In this document: positions 45,901 through 58,500 of the stretch, piece after piece
Layout: every line of letters begins with the position of its first letter
Numbering within the stretch: position 1 is the first letter of the stretch
From: Bilabrum cf. latius
Lineage: Eukaryota; Bigyra: Bicosoecida; Bigyra; Bicosoecida
Direction of reading: 5' to 3'
NCBI GenBank assembly: GCA_965178125.1
Contig: OZ237755.1
Location: 62,001 to 126,000, forward strand
DNA length: 64,000 bases
The notes under the pieces: model-generated
The model's input: the letters and a program-made list of their open reading frames with translations, nothing else
Told to the model about the DNA's origin: nothing
Database searches by the model: none
Position numbers and translations under genes: made by a program

Positions 45901-48900
45901 ATGGACAGCGATCCTGTTGAGCGCGAGTTCGATGTGTACCTTAACTAGGAGCTAGCTGACCAACTGTGAGTTTCGTGTGGCCCAGGCGATCGACATCAGG
46001 ATACGTCACCAAACACTGTACGCCGCTCTTGCTCCCTTGCCGATTGAACTCTGCAAGCCGCAGGTCATGCATACAATTTCCCTTACGACGATCGGATCGG
46101 CCCGTGGGTGCGCCAAAAACGGTATCAATGAAGCCCTCAAACTTTGTTGTCAAGGCAGAGTACCCGATTGATACGAATCCCGACAACCACTACAACGAGG
46201 ACGCAACACTGGCTGCCAAATCCATTAAATCCTAGAAATTTGTTTCAAGTATCGTCCCACGGCGTTCAATGTTTGCATTGATGGCGCTCCGGCATGGTGA
46301 GCTTGGTCCCCCTGTAAAGTGCAGCTCGCAACTGTAGCCATCTACCAGAATCTCGCCGTAACCACCAACAATTGTATCATTTGCAGGTGAAGTGCATTTG
46401 ACACCAGTGAGGCACCTGCTCCGCATGGAGGTGGACCGCACTGACATGGATGCGTGGGCGAGGGAGCAGGCCGAGGAGCTCGGCGAGCTCCAGGCCGAGG
46501 CAGATCGCAGCAAGGGCGCCTCGGCCAATTCGAAGCAGATGGCAGCTGCTGCCCGCGCCCGGGCGCTCACGAGCCGCAACGACGGCCGCGGCCTTAGCTA
46601 CCGGCAGGAGATGATGCAGGCGGACCTGCTGCTCGAGATGGAGGCATGGCACAAGGTGAGGGTCGCGCCCGCAGACGAGTCGGCCCGTCTGGGCCTGCCC
46701 TCTCTCTACCACAGGGCCCCTGGTGCCAGGGCCACGCTATCCGAGGCGCTCACGGCCAAGCAGCGCCTGTCCAGGGCGCGCTCCCGCTCGGACTCTCAGC
46801 TCGGTGAGGGCAAGGACGAGGGCGAGGGCGAGGGCGGTGAGGGTAAGGGGGAGGGCAAGATGGGGAGTGGGGCGGGTTTGGAAGCCCTTCAGGACCCGGG
46901 GGAGAGGAAGGAGGAGGATTTCGTGGCGGGCTCCCAGTCTGCGGGCAACTCGGTGATGACCCTGGGCAAGTTCGTGGAGGGCCTGGGGCACGGGCGGGGC
47001 CAGGAGGGGGGCCAGGCCGGCGAGGGGGGGCTCCAGGCGCTGCAGGGGCTGCCCGCGGGAGGCGACGAGCGGCAGCAGCAGGAGCGGGAGCGCATCATTC
47101 GGGGCCTCTCTGCGCACGACCTCCGGCGAGCCCCCCTCGGTGTGGCAGTGCCGGAGATGGTGCGTCGCGCGGGTGTCATTCGCTTCAAGGACGTCCGAGA
47201 GTTCGTGCCCAGGAACGCAGCCAGCAACTCTGATCTGCTGCGGGAGCTGTCAGAGCACGCGGTGTGCGTGGCGGGTGTGTGGGTGCAGCGGTCCGAGGTG
47301 TGGGCGCGGTAGGAGGGGTCGGCTGCCTCGCTGCGAGGCACTGGGGCTACGGCCGGTGTGGGTGGCGTGGGCTCGCTGGCAGAGGCTGTCAACGGCTCGG
47401 GCGTGGACGCTGGCGCTAGGTCTCCGCAGACTCAGCTGCACCGCGCCAAACTGCGGGACTACATCCTGTGGAGGTTCCATCGGGCCCACTAGCAGATCGC
47501 CGAGGAGTGGGAGCGGGAGCACAAGCAGGGCAGCGCTGGGGAGGGAGAGGGGGCGGGAGAGGCCGAGCTGCTTCCCCCCGCCGCTTTGACCATCCCCGCG
47601 CTGGCTGCGTGGACAAGGGAGCCCCCCCACCTGCTGCGCTCCGTTCTGCGAGGAGTAGGGGAGGAGCTGCCTGCGGGGCAGTTCCGCGCGATGTCTGCCC
47701 TCCGGTCCCAGGGCCGCCCGGAGACGAGCGCCTGGCACCCGACCCGCCTCCTGGACCCCGCCATCGCGGACTCGTTCCTGCAGGGGAGGGCCCCCGCATC
47801 CCGAGCCGCCAAGGACAGCGTGCTGGTGCTGGGCCGCAAAGCCAAGACCGCCCTGCGCAACCGGGAAGCTCTCCTCCGGCGCGCCAGAGCCGCAGTGGAG
47901 GGCGATGCGGGGGCGCTGCTGCCATAGGCCGATGGAGAGACGGCCATGACCATGGAGCAGGCCAAGCGGCTTGTGGCCTACGAGAAGGCCGCCCTCTCGC
48001 TGCGGAGCAGACAGAGCGTGGTGGCAGGGGCGGAGGGGGCGGCGAGACAGGCAGCCGTGGGGGGTGGATCCCGGCAGATTCCCCCCGAGCTGCAGAGGCA
48101 TGCGGAGGCGCGGCGGTGGGTGGTGCGCTTCGGGGGCGACTCCGTGTTTCTCGGCACCCATCCCGAGGAGCGCAAGGCAGCGGACGAGTACTGGGCCCGG
48201 AGGGGGGCCGAGCTGATGGCCATGGAGGCAAGGGGGGACGAGCAGCTGCCCGGCTCGCAGGTGGGCATGGAGGCCCGGCTGGGGCTCTCCGTGTCGAGGG
48301 CAGGCCGCGACGCCATGGAGTCACGGGCCTCTCTCGGCGCGGGGGCGGGGGCGGGGGCGGGGGCGGGGGCGGGGAGCGGCCTAAGGGCGAGCCCCAGCGT
48401 GGCTGTCGCCGTGGGGTCCGTCGGCTTGACGGACGGGTCATCCGCAGCAGCACTCGTCACATCTCCCGAGAAACGGCTGAGCCACGGGGTCCAGATGGGG
48501 GCTAGCGGTTAGGGTGGGCTGCCCATCGATGGGCCTGGTGCCAGGGCGGCGGAGGCGGCTGCGGCGGCGTCATCGGCTGCTGGGCGCAGCGGCAGCGCGG
48601 GCGGCCTGTCGCTCCCCGGTCCCATCGCGAGCAGGAAGCGATCCCTGTCCATCGGGTCCACGGGGAGCGCGTTCCAGAGGCGAGCAGGCGCCGGTGCGGG
48701 CGAGCCTGGCGGCGTTGAGGCGGGCCAGGAGGGCGGACAGGGGGAGGGGGATGGTCAGGGGGCAAGCGATGTGATGGCAAGGGCCCGGCCCGCCGTGCGG
48801 AGCTTCGCCTCCGCCCAGCTACGAGCGCAAGGGGTGGTGGCACCCGGCTGGCTGGCTCGCCACTTTGCGAGCATGCACCGGGACATGCGGGACGATCCCA

Positions 48901-49370
48901 CGGTGGAGGCAGGGGTCAGGGCGGCTCTGTCCTTGTCCGAGGCTGACCTGATGGGAGCCTGCAGGGATGAACTGGGAGCGGTGGGACAGGAGGTACCCGG
49001 GCGGGGCGTGTTCGTGGAGAGCAGAGAGCAGGTGTGCGAGCGCAGGGTGGCCAAAGTCACCGCGGAGGAGGTCGGGCTGGTGTACGATGCGGCGGTGCAG
49101 CTGATGGAGACTCGCGATACGGTGGTCAAGAGGGCCGTGAGGGCCAAGGCAGAGGAGATCGCGCAGGAGAGGGCAGAGGCGGGGGCTGGGAGTTCGGGCG
49201 GGGCGAGCAGCGGGGCGGGGGCGGTGGAGGTGCGTATGCCCCCGACCGAGTTCATGGACGCTGCCTTCACGGCGGTCATGCGGAGGCTGGCGCAGTCAAG
49301 GGGCAGCTCCTGGGCGTTCAAGACAGGGGTGTTCCGGGATCTGGACGGGGATAGCTCAGAGGAGGACTGA
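45901..49370 (+). CDS. POLR3E: RNA polymerase III subunit RPC5/Rpc37
   Basis: Exons 45901-45965, 46064-46296 and 46387-49370; introns 98 and 90 bp, phases 2 and 1; 1,093 residues ending in TGA. TAGs at 45946, 46233, 47310, 47490, 47925 and 48510. The N-terminus (MDSDPVEREFDVYLN-x-ELAD) and the spliced continuation QLSCIQFPLRRSDRP match RPC5. EVHLTPVRHLLRME corresponds to the GELHLTPLHGILQLRP block of the human protein. These elements come from three different exons and across TAGs, which supports the model strongly. The subunit dimerises with RPC4 through its N-terminus and takes part in Pol III initiation and termination. The later LRDYILWRFHRAH-x-QIAEE region is also RPC5-like. Several Gly/Ala-rich linkers make it longer than human RPC5 (about 708). 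Confidence 0.88.
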
Positions 49371-49542
49371 GTATTGGATTCATTGTTTCCACTGTAGAAT
49401 TTGTGACTTCGATTCTACTTGCGGGGGCATCCCCGGGCACCCACCGCTAGACCGGAACACCTGTGCCGACCCGTTGGCCAAGGGGAATTTCAATACAGCT
49501 CCCTGAATGCAATCATTGGATTAATACCTTGACTCCTGATCC

Positions 49543-52500
49543 ATGCATTCGTTGCATCAATAGGCTGCAGATCGCGTGCGCAAAGAGCTTTATCTCTTGC
49601 AGGGCAGGGTGAAGGAAGAGCGGTCAAAGCAACGAGCAGAAGAGCGCTCAAGTCTCGATACGAGGTTGCCAGCGAGCACACCCAGGACGCTGCAGCACCC
49701 AACACGACAAAAATCAGCACATGTTGTCTATCAACGATCGCCAGGAGTAGCTTTGCTCGCAGACCAGCTCGTATCTCCGTACCGCCCACCATCGAGGCCA
49801 CCAGCAAAGTAGCAAGGTCGTACAGAGAACAAAGCAGCAGTGCAACACGATGGAGCTTAGTCTATAGATTTTCGTAGTTCAATGCTCTTGTCCAAGACTT
49901 GGAAACCGCCATCGCTGCCTGCACTAGAGGTAGCGAGTGCCGGTACGCCATCACGGCGTACCGCTACAGCCTTCGTTCGCGCTCGCGCTCGAACGGCACC
50001 ATCGCCTAAGAAAACCAGGCATAGCATCGATTTAGCTGGAACATCACACAGGAGCAGCAACCCTGAACACAGTGAGCCAAACTCGCCTTCATGGCTTGTT
50101 CGCACCGTAGGGTCGGTTGCGAGGGTGGGGGTGGGGTCGCAAGAGGGGTCGCCACTGGCAGGCCGCGATGATCGCACGGGCGTGCTCGGCGATTCCATGG
50201 CTGCAATGCAGCACCGTGAACACGGCAAGGGCCTAGCCATGGGTGATCTCGAGGCGGAAGGGCACGATTCGGGCGGCAAAGCAGCAAGTGATGTCGGTGC
50301 TGCTCAGCAGCAATCGGCGCTGGCAGCCTCTGCTCTGCTGCGCCGAGCACTCCAGCAGAGCAGTCACTTGAACAGTGGCAGCACAGCAGACACATTGGTC
50401 GCGAATCGGTCCGTTGCTGCAGCTAGAGGCGAGAGCATCGCTTGGCGGTCAAGAACTGGCCACGGGCCCTCTGGCAGCTTGCCGCGCGCACGTGGTGCTT
50501 GGGCCAAGGATGTCGGCCAACTTGAAGCTGGGCCCGGAGTGTATGCCGATATCCTCGATGGGGCACCTATCAGCAAGTCTAGACGAGAAATCCAGCCAGC
50601 CGAGTCTTCTTATCTGCCATGGACGGACGCGTGGATAGGTGGGGGCACCATCCACGAGGAACGGGAACAGCAGGCGTCGTCGCTTGCTGCCCCAGGCCGA
50701 AGAGCTGGTGCGACCAGTCCGATCGAAGCCAGCAGGAGTTTCGAAGGTGCGCGATCGAAGATAGCCGCTGCTCCAAAGGCTGCGAGCCCAAGTCAACCAC
50801 TGGCAGGCAGCAAGCTTTGGAGGCGCGGAGGTAGCCCCAGGTCTCGAGCGGTGCAGTCAATGCAGGCACAGCCATCCACACCTAGTATAGGTCCTGTGGT
50901 GGAAGAAGGTATCGGTGATTCGAGAATCAGCAAAGCAGGAGCTGGTTACAGCACACCAAGCACGAGGGCTCGACAGGTAGCATCCGCTCCTGGCCACGAC
51001 TCTGCTGACGCGGCCGCATTGCCAAGCACGCCTCGAAGCGATGATTGCTCAGGTACATCCATTGAAAAGGATAGCGGGGGCGTATTCGCACTGACATCTC
51101 CGTCGGAGACCATGCTAAACAAGAGCAGTGATGCATCGCATGGCTCCATACGCGATGGCAAAACCAGCCACTTGGTCTTGCAACCTCACTCCATCCGGGT
51201 GCAGCACGGCGAACCCTCCTCCCCTTCGGCTGCCTCTGCTATTTCCAGCGATGCTCGGCGCAGCGTGCATTTCCTCGGTGATGATGCCGAGGATGGGCCT
51301 GGCGACTTGAGTGAGGCTCGGATGCCGAACGACCGGGTTGTTGGCAGTTACGACTTGCTGCGCGCCCCTGCTACCGGCCCGCCCTCGCCGCGCCACACTG
51401 CTTCATTTCTCGGGAGCCATCCGGGGCCTGTATTTGCTACAGTGGCATCTCAGCCTCGGCGCCAGAGCGTGATGGAGACAGACGCGGTGGGCCACACGGC
51501 CACAGTGGCATCTCAGCCTCGGCGCCGGAGCGTGATGGAGACAGACGCGGTGGGCCACACGGCCACAGTGGCATCTCAGCCTCGGCGCCGGAGCGTGATG
51601 GAGACAGACGCGGTGGGCCACACGGCCACAGTGGCATCTCAGCCTCGGCGCCGGAGCGTGATGGAGACAGACGCGGTGGGCCACACGGCCACAGTGGCAT
51701 CTCAGCCTCGGCGCCGGAGCGTGATGGAGACAGACGTGGTGGGCCACACGGCCACAGTGGCATCTCAGCCTCGGCGCCGGAGCGTGATGGAGACAGACGC
51801 GGTGGGCCACACGGCCACAGTGGCATCTCAGCCTCGGCGCCGGAGCGTGATGGAGACAGACGCGGTGGGCCACACGGCCACAGTGGCATCTCAGCCTCGG
51901 CGCCGGAGCGTGATGGAGACAGACGCGGTGGGCCACACGGCCACAGTGGCATCTCAGCCTCGGCGCCGGAGCGTGATGGAGACAGACGCGGTGGGCCACA
52001 CGGCCACAGTGGCATCTCAGCCTCGGCGCCGGAGCGTGATGGAGACAGACGCGGTGGGCCACACGGCCACAGTGGCATCTCAGCCTCGGCGCCGGAGCGT
52101 GATGGAGACAGACGCGGTGGGCCACACGGCCACAGTGGCATCTCAGCCTCGGCGCCGGAGCGTGATGGAGACAGACGCGGTGGGCCACACGGCCACAGTG
52201 GCATCTCAGCCTCGGCGCCGGAGCGTGATGGAGACAGACGCGGTGGGCCACACGGCCACAGTGGCATCTCAGCCTCGGCGCCGGAGCGTGATGGAGACAG
52301 ACGCGGTGGGCCACACGGCCACAGTGGCATCTCAGCCTCGGCGCCGGAGCGTGATGGAGACAGACGCGGTGGGCCACACGGCCACAGTGGCATCTCAGCC
52401 TCGGCGCCGGAGCGTGATGGAGACAGACGCGGTGGGCCACACGGCCACAGTGGCATCTCAGCCTCGGCGCCGGAGCGTGATGGAGACAGACGCGGTGGGC

Positions 52501-55500
52501 CACACGGCCACAGTGGCATCTCAGCCTCGGCGCCGGAGCGTGATGGAGACAGACGCGGTGGGCCACACGGCCACAGTGGCATCTCAGCCTCGGCGCCGGA
52601 GCGTGATGGAGACAGACGCGGTGGGCCACACGGCCACAGTGGCATCTCAGCCTCGGCGCCGGAGCGTGATGGAGATGGACCTGCAGGCCACGTCCGTGAC
52701 ATCGCCAAAGAGACGACGAATCACCCATGCTTGGACCAGCACTTGCACCAGCGTGGCAGTGGTGCCTCCTGGACCCATGACTCTGCAAATCACAAAGGTG
52801 TTGAGGAGACCATTGGTGGGTACACCCACTGGGAACCCTGCCATAGACTCTATCGCTTTGTCCGAGTCAAGCGGAGACTCGGAGCGAGACGACTTTGACG
52901 ATGGGGGACCGTTTGCATCGCATGCCTGGCGTTAGCACCAGCCCTAGCGGTCTCCAGATAGCGCGGACGATGGAGGCAGCCATGGTCGGCGCACACCGGA
53001 TAGTCTGCTTGGCATGCCCATGTCTCGAACTTGGGCTAATCCGCTACATGCAGAGGTGCTTGGCGATGCGTGTGCATCCGTGAGGGGTCGCGAGGGGAAT
53101 GACGAGGACGTGTCTCGACTGCGGGCCATGCTTGCTTCCGCAGTCGCCCAACACGAGACGCTCCGAAGAGGCATGTAGTCGCGCTTCAAGTCACTGTAGG
53201 AGCAGTTGCACTAGTCTACATAGCGCGCATCTGCTTTGTAGCACGAGAATGACCGGTTGCGAGCCGAGATGTCCTCTATGTCAATTAGGCACGGACATCA
53301 GCTGCAAGCACTAGTTCCTCCACCGCCGCCTACCTTGTCGCAAGATGGGTGGGTCGGTACTGCGTGCATACCCTCAGCGGTTTTAAAGCCGCGCAGAGCC
53401 ACCTGGTCAGTCCAGGTGCCTCCCGCGTGCATGTGCTCGAGGCAAGCTTCTTCTTCGGTGAGCAAGCGAGAGAGGGCCACGCCACCCCGCGGGCGTGTGG
53501 GGTAGCGCGACCGCCAGGGACCGGGGTCTAGCTACCTGCAAGTGCTGGACACAGCTGGTGCTTCGATCAGAAGCACGAAAAGATCACAACCATTGAAGAC
53601 AAGCGGGGACGTGACTAGAAGTAGGAGCAGAAGCCAAGATAGAGATGCCAGCAGGCACAGGGATTGGTCTGCTCATGTGAGCAACTGGACTGGCACACTT
53701 GTTCGCCGAATGGCAACTGTATCTCGTGCGCCGCAGATGGTGTGGACTGCAGATCACGAGAATATTGTGATCGCGGCCATCGAGGCAGAGCAGGCGGGGC
53801 CTCACCGCAGGCCTCGCCTATCCCTCGTACCTGCTGCCACGGCGACATCGGTACTCAGCAGTACTGCTCATGCTTGGCCGGCCGCTGCCAGACAAGCAGT
53901 GAGCCTCGCGCGAACGGCTTGCATCGGGATGCGCCGGGAGCTGGCAGACCTGAAACGATCTTGTCAATAGCTCGGGGTTGGCCCAGTGCGAGCCACTGTT
54001 GCTGCTGCCGCGTATAAGCACAACGAACGCATTCTCCGGCAAGGCATGGCGGCGGGCATCAAGGCAGAGATTTCGAAGCGAGACGAGCACGTAAGGGTTG
54101 CTACAGAAGCGCTTTAGACCAGGTATGAGAGAAAGATCCAGCAGCTTCAGGATGCAGTGCACCGCATGCTGCCAGTGGTTCAAAGTACTGTTGCAGGCAA
54201 AACCGCCGTGGGAGGCGGCAGATCGCCTTCGGCCGGTGCACTGCCAACTCAGGTTGCGTCGCCCCAGGGGCATGGACCACAGCAAGAGCCTAAGCGCTTA
54301 CCCTTTGTTTCGTCCGGACATCTCGCAACCACCGCCACCAGCCATGGATAGGTTGGCGACAGGTCACGCAGCAGCAGCAGCAGGACGGACGGGTCACGGG
54401 GTCTGGCTGATGGGCCACAAGGCAGGATATATGAATCACAGGACATGGGGCGACCAAAACTGGATTTGGCCGGTCAGCGGAATAGCATACGGCAAATGGA
54501 CACATCCTATCATGCGAGTACCACGCCGAGCGCCAGTGGTCCAACTAGGCAAGAAGAAGGCAAGGATGAGCTCGCAGAGAACCGATAGGGCGACGTTGTG
54601 CAGTCAACAGGGTTCCAAGGGCAGAGGCACGGGCCATCTAGAGAGACAGGCAGGCCACACGTGGTCCATAGGTCTAGTCAGGAGGCGCATCGCGATGCAG
54701 GGCTCCACGATCACGATGTCTGGACACCGCCCAAGTCCACTCAAGCGATCGCCCCCGGGGGTAATACCGGCACTCACCATGGCACCTACCTGCATAGTGA
54801 CCCCACCCCTGATCCGGCACGCCCTGTCTCGCACCTGTCACCCACGATAGGTCGCACCACAGCAGCACATGCCAGTGGTATGGACAGGGGCAGCAGCCGG
54901 GGTTTTCGCTTGCTGTCTCCGCGCTTGGTTGCTGGGGGCGCCCGCGGGTCGAGGCAGGGCAGCGCGGCTATCCGTCGGGTGGACGAGGCTCTCGCAGCTG
55001 CACGGGCCCGGATTGCCCAGCAGAGGGGCAGGCCAGAGCACGAGCATGGGCATGGGCATGGGCATGGGCAGGAGGGAGCTCTTGCTGGTGGAGAGGGCCG
55101 GGAGGGGGAAGGTTTGTAGTGGTAGTCACAGCGGGGGATAGTGGCTAGCAGAGATGTAGACGGCTCGTTTGAGGTGGACCTGACTCGGGTGGATGGCAGT
55201 AACAGAGATGGCGCGCTTGGGTCCAGTGCGAGGTAGGGTCGAGATAGTGGTGCGGGTCGGGAGCCACTTGGAAGCTCGCTCAAGTTACGACTCGGGGACT
55301 CATTGCACACTTTGGGAGCCAGTAGATCCATGTCCAGCGAGGCTGGCACTGGCGCCGCGCTGCGACCAAGCCAGCTCCGAGGCGGTCGAGCCAGTGATCG
55401 AGGAGGCGAGCAACCGATCATAAAATTGCGGGTTAGACTGCGTTGATGTTCTTAAAATATCAAATATGAATATTTGTGCTGCGCATGGTGTTTACAGCCA

Positions 55501-58500
55501 GCTGCGGTCGCCCAGCCGCAACTTGAAGCAGAGTCCGGCCAGCCAGTTGCGACCGCAGCGCAACGGATCGAATGCGACACAACCATCTGCACACTGGTAC
55601 GAGCAGCAAAACGCCTGCTCTTGCTCCCGTTCTCCATGAAAAGAGGGAGTAAATCCACGAGAAGGCGTCAGTAGGCTGGTCGCAAATTAGAACGACTGCT
55701 GTTGCAAGGGCCTGGGGCTGCAGCAGCTAGCGATGCCGGCCTCGGACGGGTGTCAAGCGCAGCCAGACAGCGAGCGGTGGACAGTATTGTATAGGACACA
55801 TTGGGAAAAGATTTTTCATAGAGTGTGCCAGTCTTACCCGCAGCTTCGCATGATCACGCTGGCAGCGACCATTCTATGGCGCGCACAACAGCGGCGGCAT
55901 CCCGGCAGCCGGCCCAACAGCGAGCCTGGGAAAACGATCCCCAGCTCGGACAGACTACTACCAGACATCCCATTGCTGGAAAGCCGCTGTTGCCTCCAGG
56001 GGGCGGCGGTGGCCAGCAGTCTGACATTGAAAGGCTCATCGCAAGCGAGGGGAAGTCCAGCTGGCACGGTTCACCAGTGAGTACGCCATCGCAAGACGAA
56101 ACTCCAAGGCACAGACAGTTTGGATCGGAAAGTTCGTTGGCGACGCCGCACGCTCGAAGGGGGGGATACAACCCACAGTCATTTGCAAAGCAACCGCGGG
56201 TGGCGAGTGCGGCTGAGTCTCGCTCGGTGCCAATGGGTGACGGCAGCCAATGGCAGGCATCTGCCAGCAATCCGCAGCACCGCGCGACTACAGGGATTGG
56301 AGCCAGTCGATCTCAAGTGTAGCCTGCCTCTTCATCCGCACGAGACCCGCGCGACGTGTTGGATGCCGGCCGCCCCGCCCCCGAGGCCGAGCAGATGCGC
56401 CGGGCCCGTCAGGCCCGCGACAGCCGCCAGCGAAGGTCTTATTTCTCCGCAGGGTCAGCGGGAGGCTCGATAGCCCCGGGCACGGTGGATCTCACAGAGA
56501 GCGACAGCGACAGGGACAGAGAGGGCCTGGGGCGGTATGAGGACCATCTGGCGAGGACAGGGGCCCGGCGCACCTTCGAGCAAAAGAGGATAGAGAGGGA
56601 GAGGGAGAGGGAGAGTGCGGGGCCCATGGCCGTGCACTCGAGAGAATCGCACGGAAGCGGGTATCTGGGCGGACCGAGCGGACTCTTCTCGCACCCACTG
56701 CCCAGCGAAGGCAGCTTCGCATCGCAGACTAGCGCGAGCAGCGCCCGCGGCACGGCCCTACCGGCCAGCAGCGGCGCCTCGACCTCGTACGGCAGCGCCT
56801 TCGTGAACGAGGACAGGGATCTCTTTGCCCCTGCATCGGACTTCATGGCAGCGACGTTCGACCCCCGCACAGCCCTGGCACAGGCCAACAAAGCTGCCCG
56901 CAGGCAGCACCGCGCGGCCGCGTCGCTTCGGGACCGCGTGCAGAAACTCACCAAGGCGCTTCACGACGCGCGGGCAGAGAGAGACGTGCAGAGGGAGGAA
57001 GCAGAGGATGCGAGACTGCAGCTCGGGGCCGCCCGGGCACAGCTGGAGGCCACGGAGACCAAGCTGGAGGAATCCAACGAGCAGCGGCAGCAGCTGCAGC
57101 TGGAGAACGGCGAGCTAGCACAGTCGGGCCAGGGCCATGGCCAGGGGCATGGCCTGGCAGAGAGCAAGGGCAGGGACAGTCCTTCCAGCCCCAGTCGGCT
57201 GCAGAGGGCGGGCTCCCGCTCGCTGCTGCTCCTGTCGCATGGCCCATCACTGGGCAGCAGCAGCAGCAGCCTCCTCCAGCGATCCGCCGCCCCCCGCAGC
57301 ACCGTGGGCCGCAAGCCCCGTGCCCTTGAGCAGGGCTCGGCTCTGCTGATGGCGCCTTCCTCCCCGGGCGGGCCCAGCCCCATGGTGTCCACCAGAGAGG
57401 TCGAGGATCGCCTCCGCAAGCAGCTCATCGAAGCCAGGAAGGCGGCCTCGCAGGCGGCCAAGGCGGCCTCCAAGGCCAAGGTGGATGCCGCCAGGGACAG
57501 GATCGCGGCGCAGGAGGCGGTTCGCCAGCGCCGTATTGCCAATGACGAGCTGGCCGTGACTCGGCGCGAGCTGAAGCGGGTGCAGATAGCAGCGAGGGCC
57601 AACACCGACGGAGAGGACGCCGCCAGGCTGCAGGCCAAACGGCTCGCGGCCGCCGTACGGGCCATGGCGGGCTCCGTTGCGTCGTGGGCAGCAGAAGCTG
57701 CGGCACGGGCAGAGGCGCGCGTGTGGCGACTGGCGGCGGCTAGCGCGCTGCAGCTGGGGCCCGGGACCGGAAGGGGGCGGGAGGGGCCAAGCGCGGGCCT
57801 GGAAGCGGGCCACCTGGCCGCTGCCGCCGTGTCCGGCACAATGAAAGGCGCGTTAGCACTGCCAGCGGCAGGTGCAGGCGCCGGTGAGGTGCCCTCCTCA
57901 CACCCCCTGCAGGTGGTGTCCCAGTCGGGTGAGGGTCTGGCGGCAGATGCGGCCCCTCGTCCTCCCACTCCGCAACCGCTGAGTAGCGCAGATGCGGCAG
58001 CGCTGGAGGCAGGCTCCCAGGACCGCAGCGGCCCCGCCCAGCGCGCCTTGAGCGACGCTCTAGAGGCACAGGGAGGCATCGCGGCCCAGGCTATGCAGGC
58101 CGCGGGCGAGTCGCCCTCTGCCGGGATCACGCTGCTGGAGGCTGAGCTGAGAGCGCTGCAGGCAGGGCAAGCGGGTCCGGGCGGGGCCGGCGTGCCGTTG
58201 GCCGACAAGGCGGCGCGTCTGGCGGCAGCCGCGGGAGAGACTGGGCAGTCCCTGTCCATGCAGCCGGATGACGGCAAGCATGCACCCGAAGAGCATGGGA
58301 ACGGTTCGCCGGGCAGGTCTCCATCTGGGGGTGGTGGTAGCAGGAGAGGGCGGGGGTCGCCAAGTCGGCATGGGCAGGGCGACGCCTGGGGCACCGGGCC
58401 TGAAGACGAGGCGCAGCGAGTTCTCTCCGAGTCCCGGGCGCAGCGCATGCTGGCGGATGCAGCGCACGAGCGTGCCAAGGCCGCAGCCACCATGTCGCAG

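Noticed and set aside
4755-49542. tRNA genes, including a suppressor-like tRNA with anticodon CUA, in the intergenic spacers
   Set aside because: I scanned spacers by eye for B-box-like GTTCGAAT and cloverleaf arms and found none that closed. The decoding tRNA is probably elsewhere; tRNAscan-SE would settle it.
51403-52788. Two long minus-strand repeat proteins
   Set aside because: Antisense of a 63-bp repeat is automatically open. The plus-strand frame continues into unique coiled-coil and GAF sequence and is preferred.
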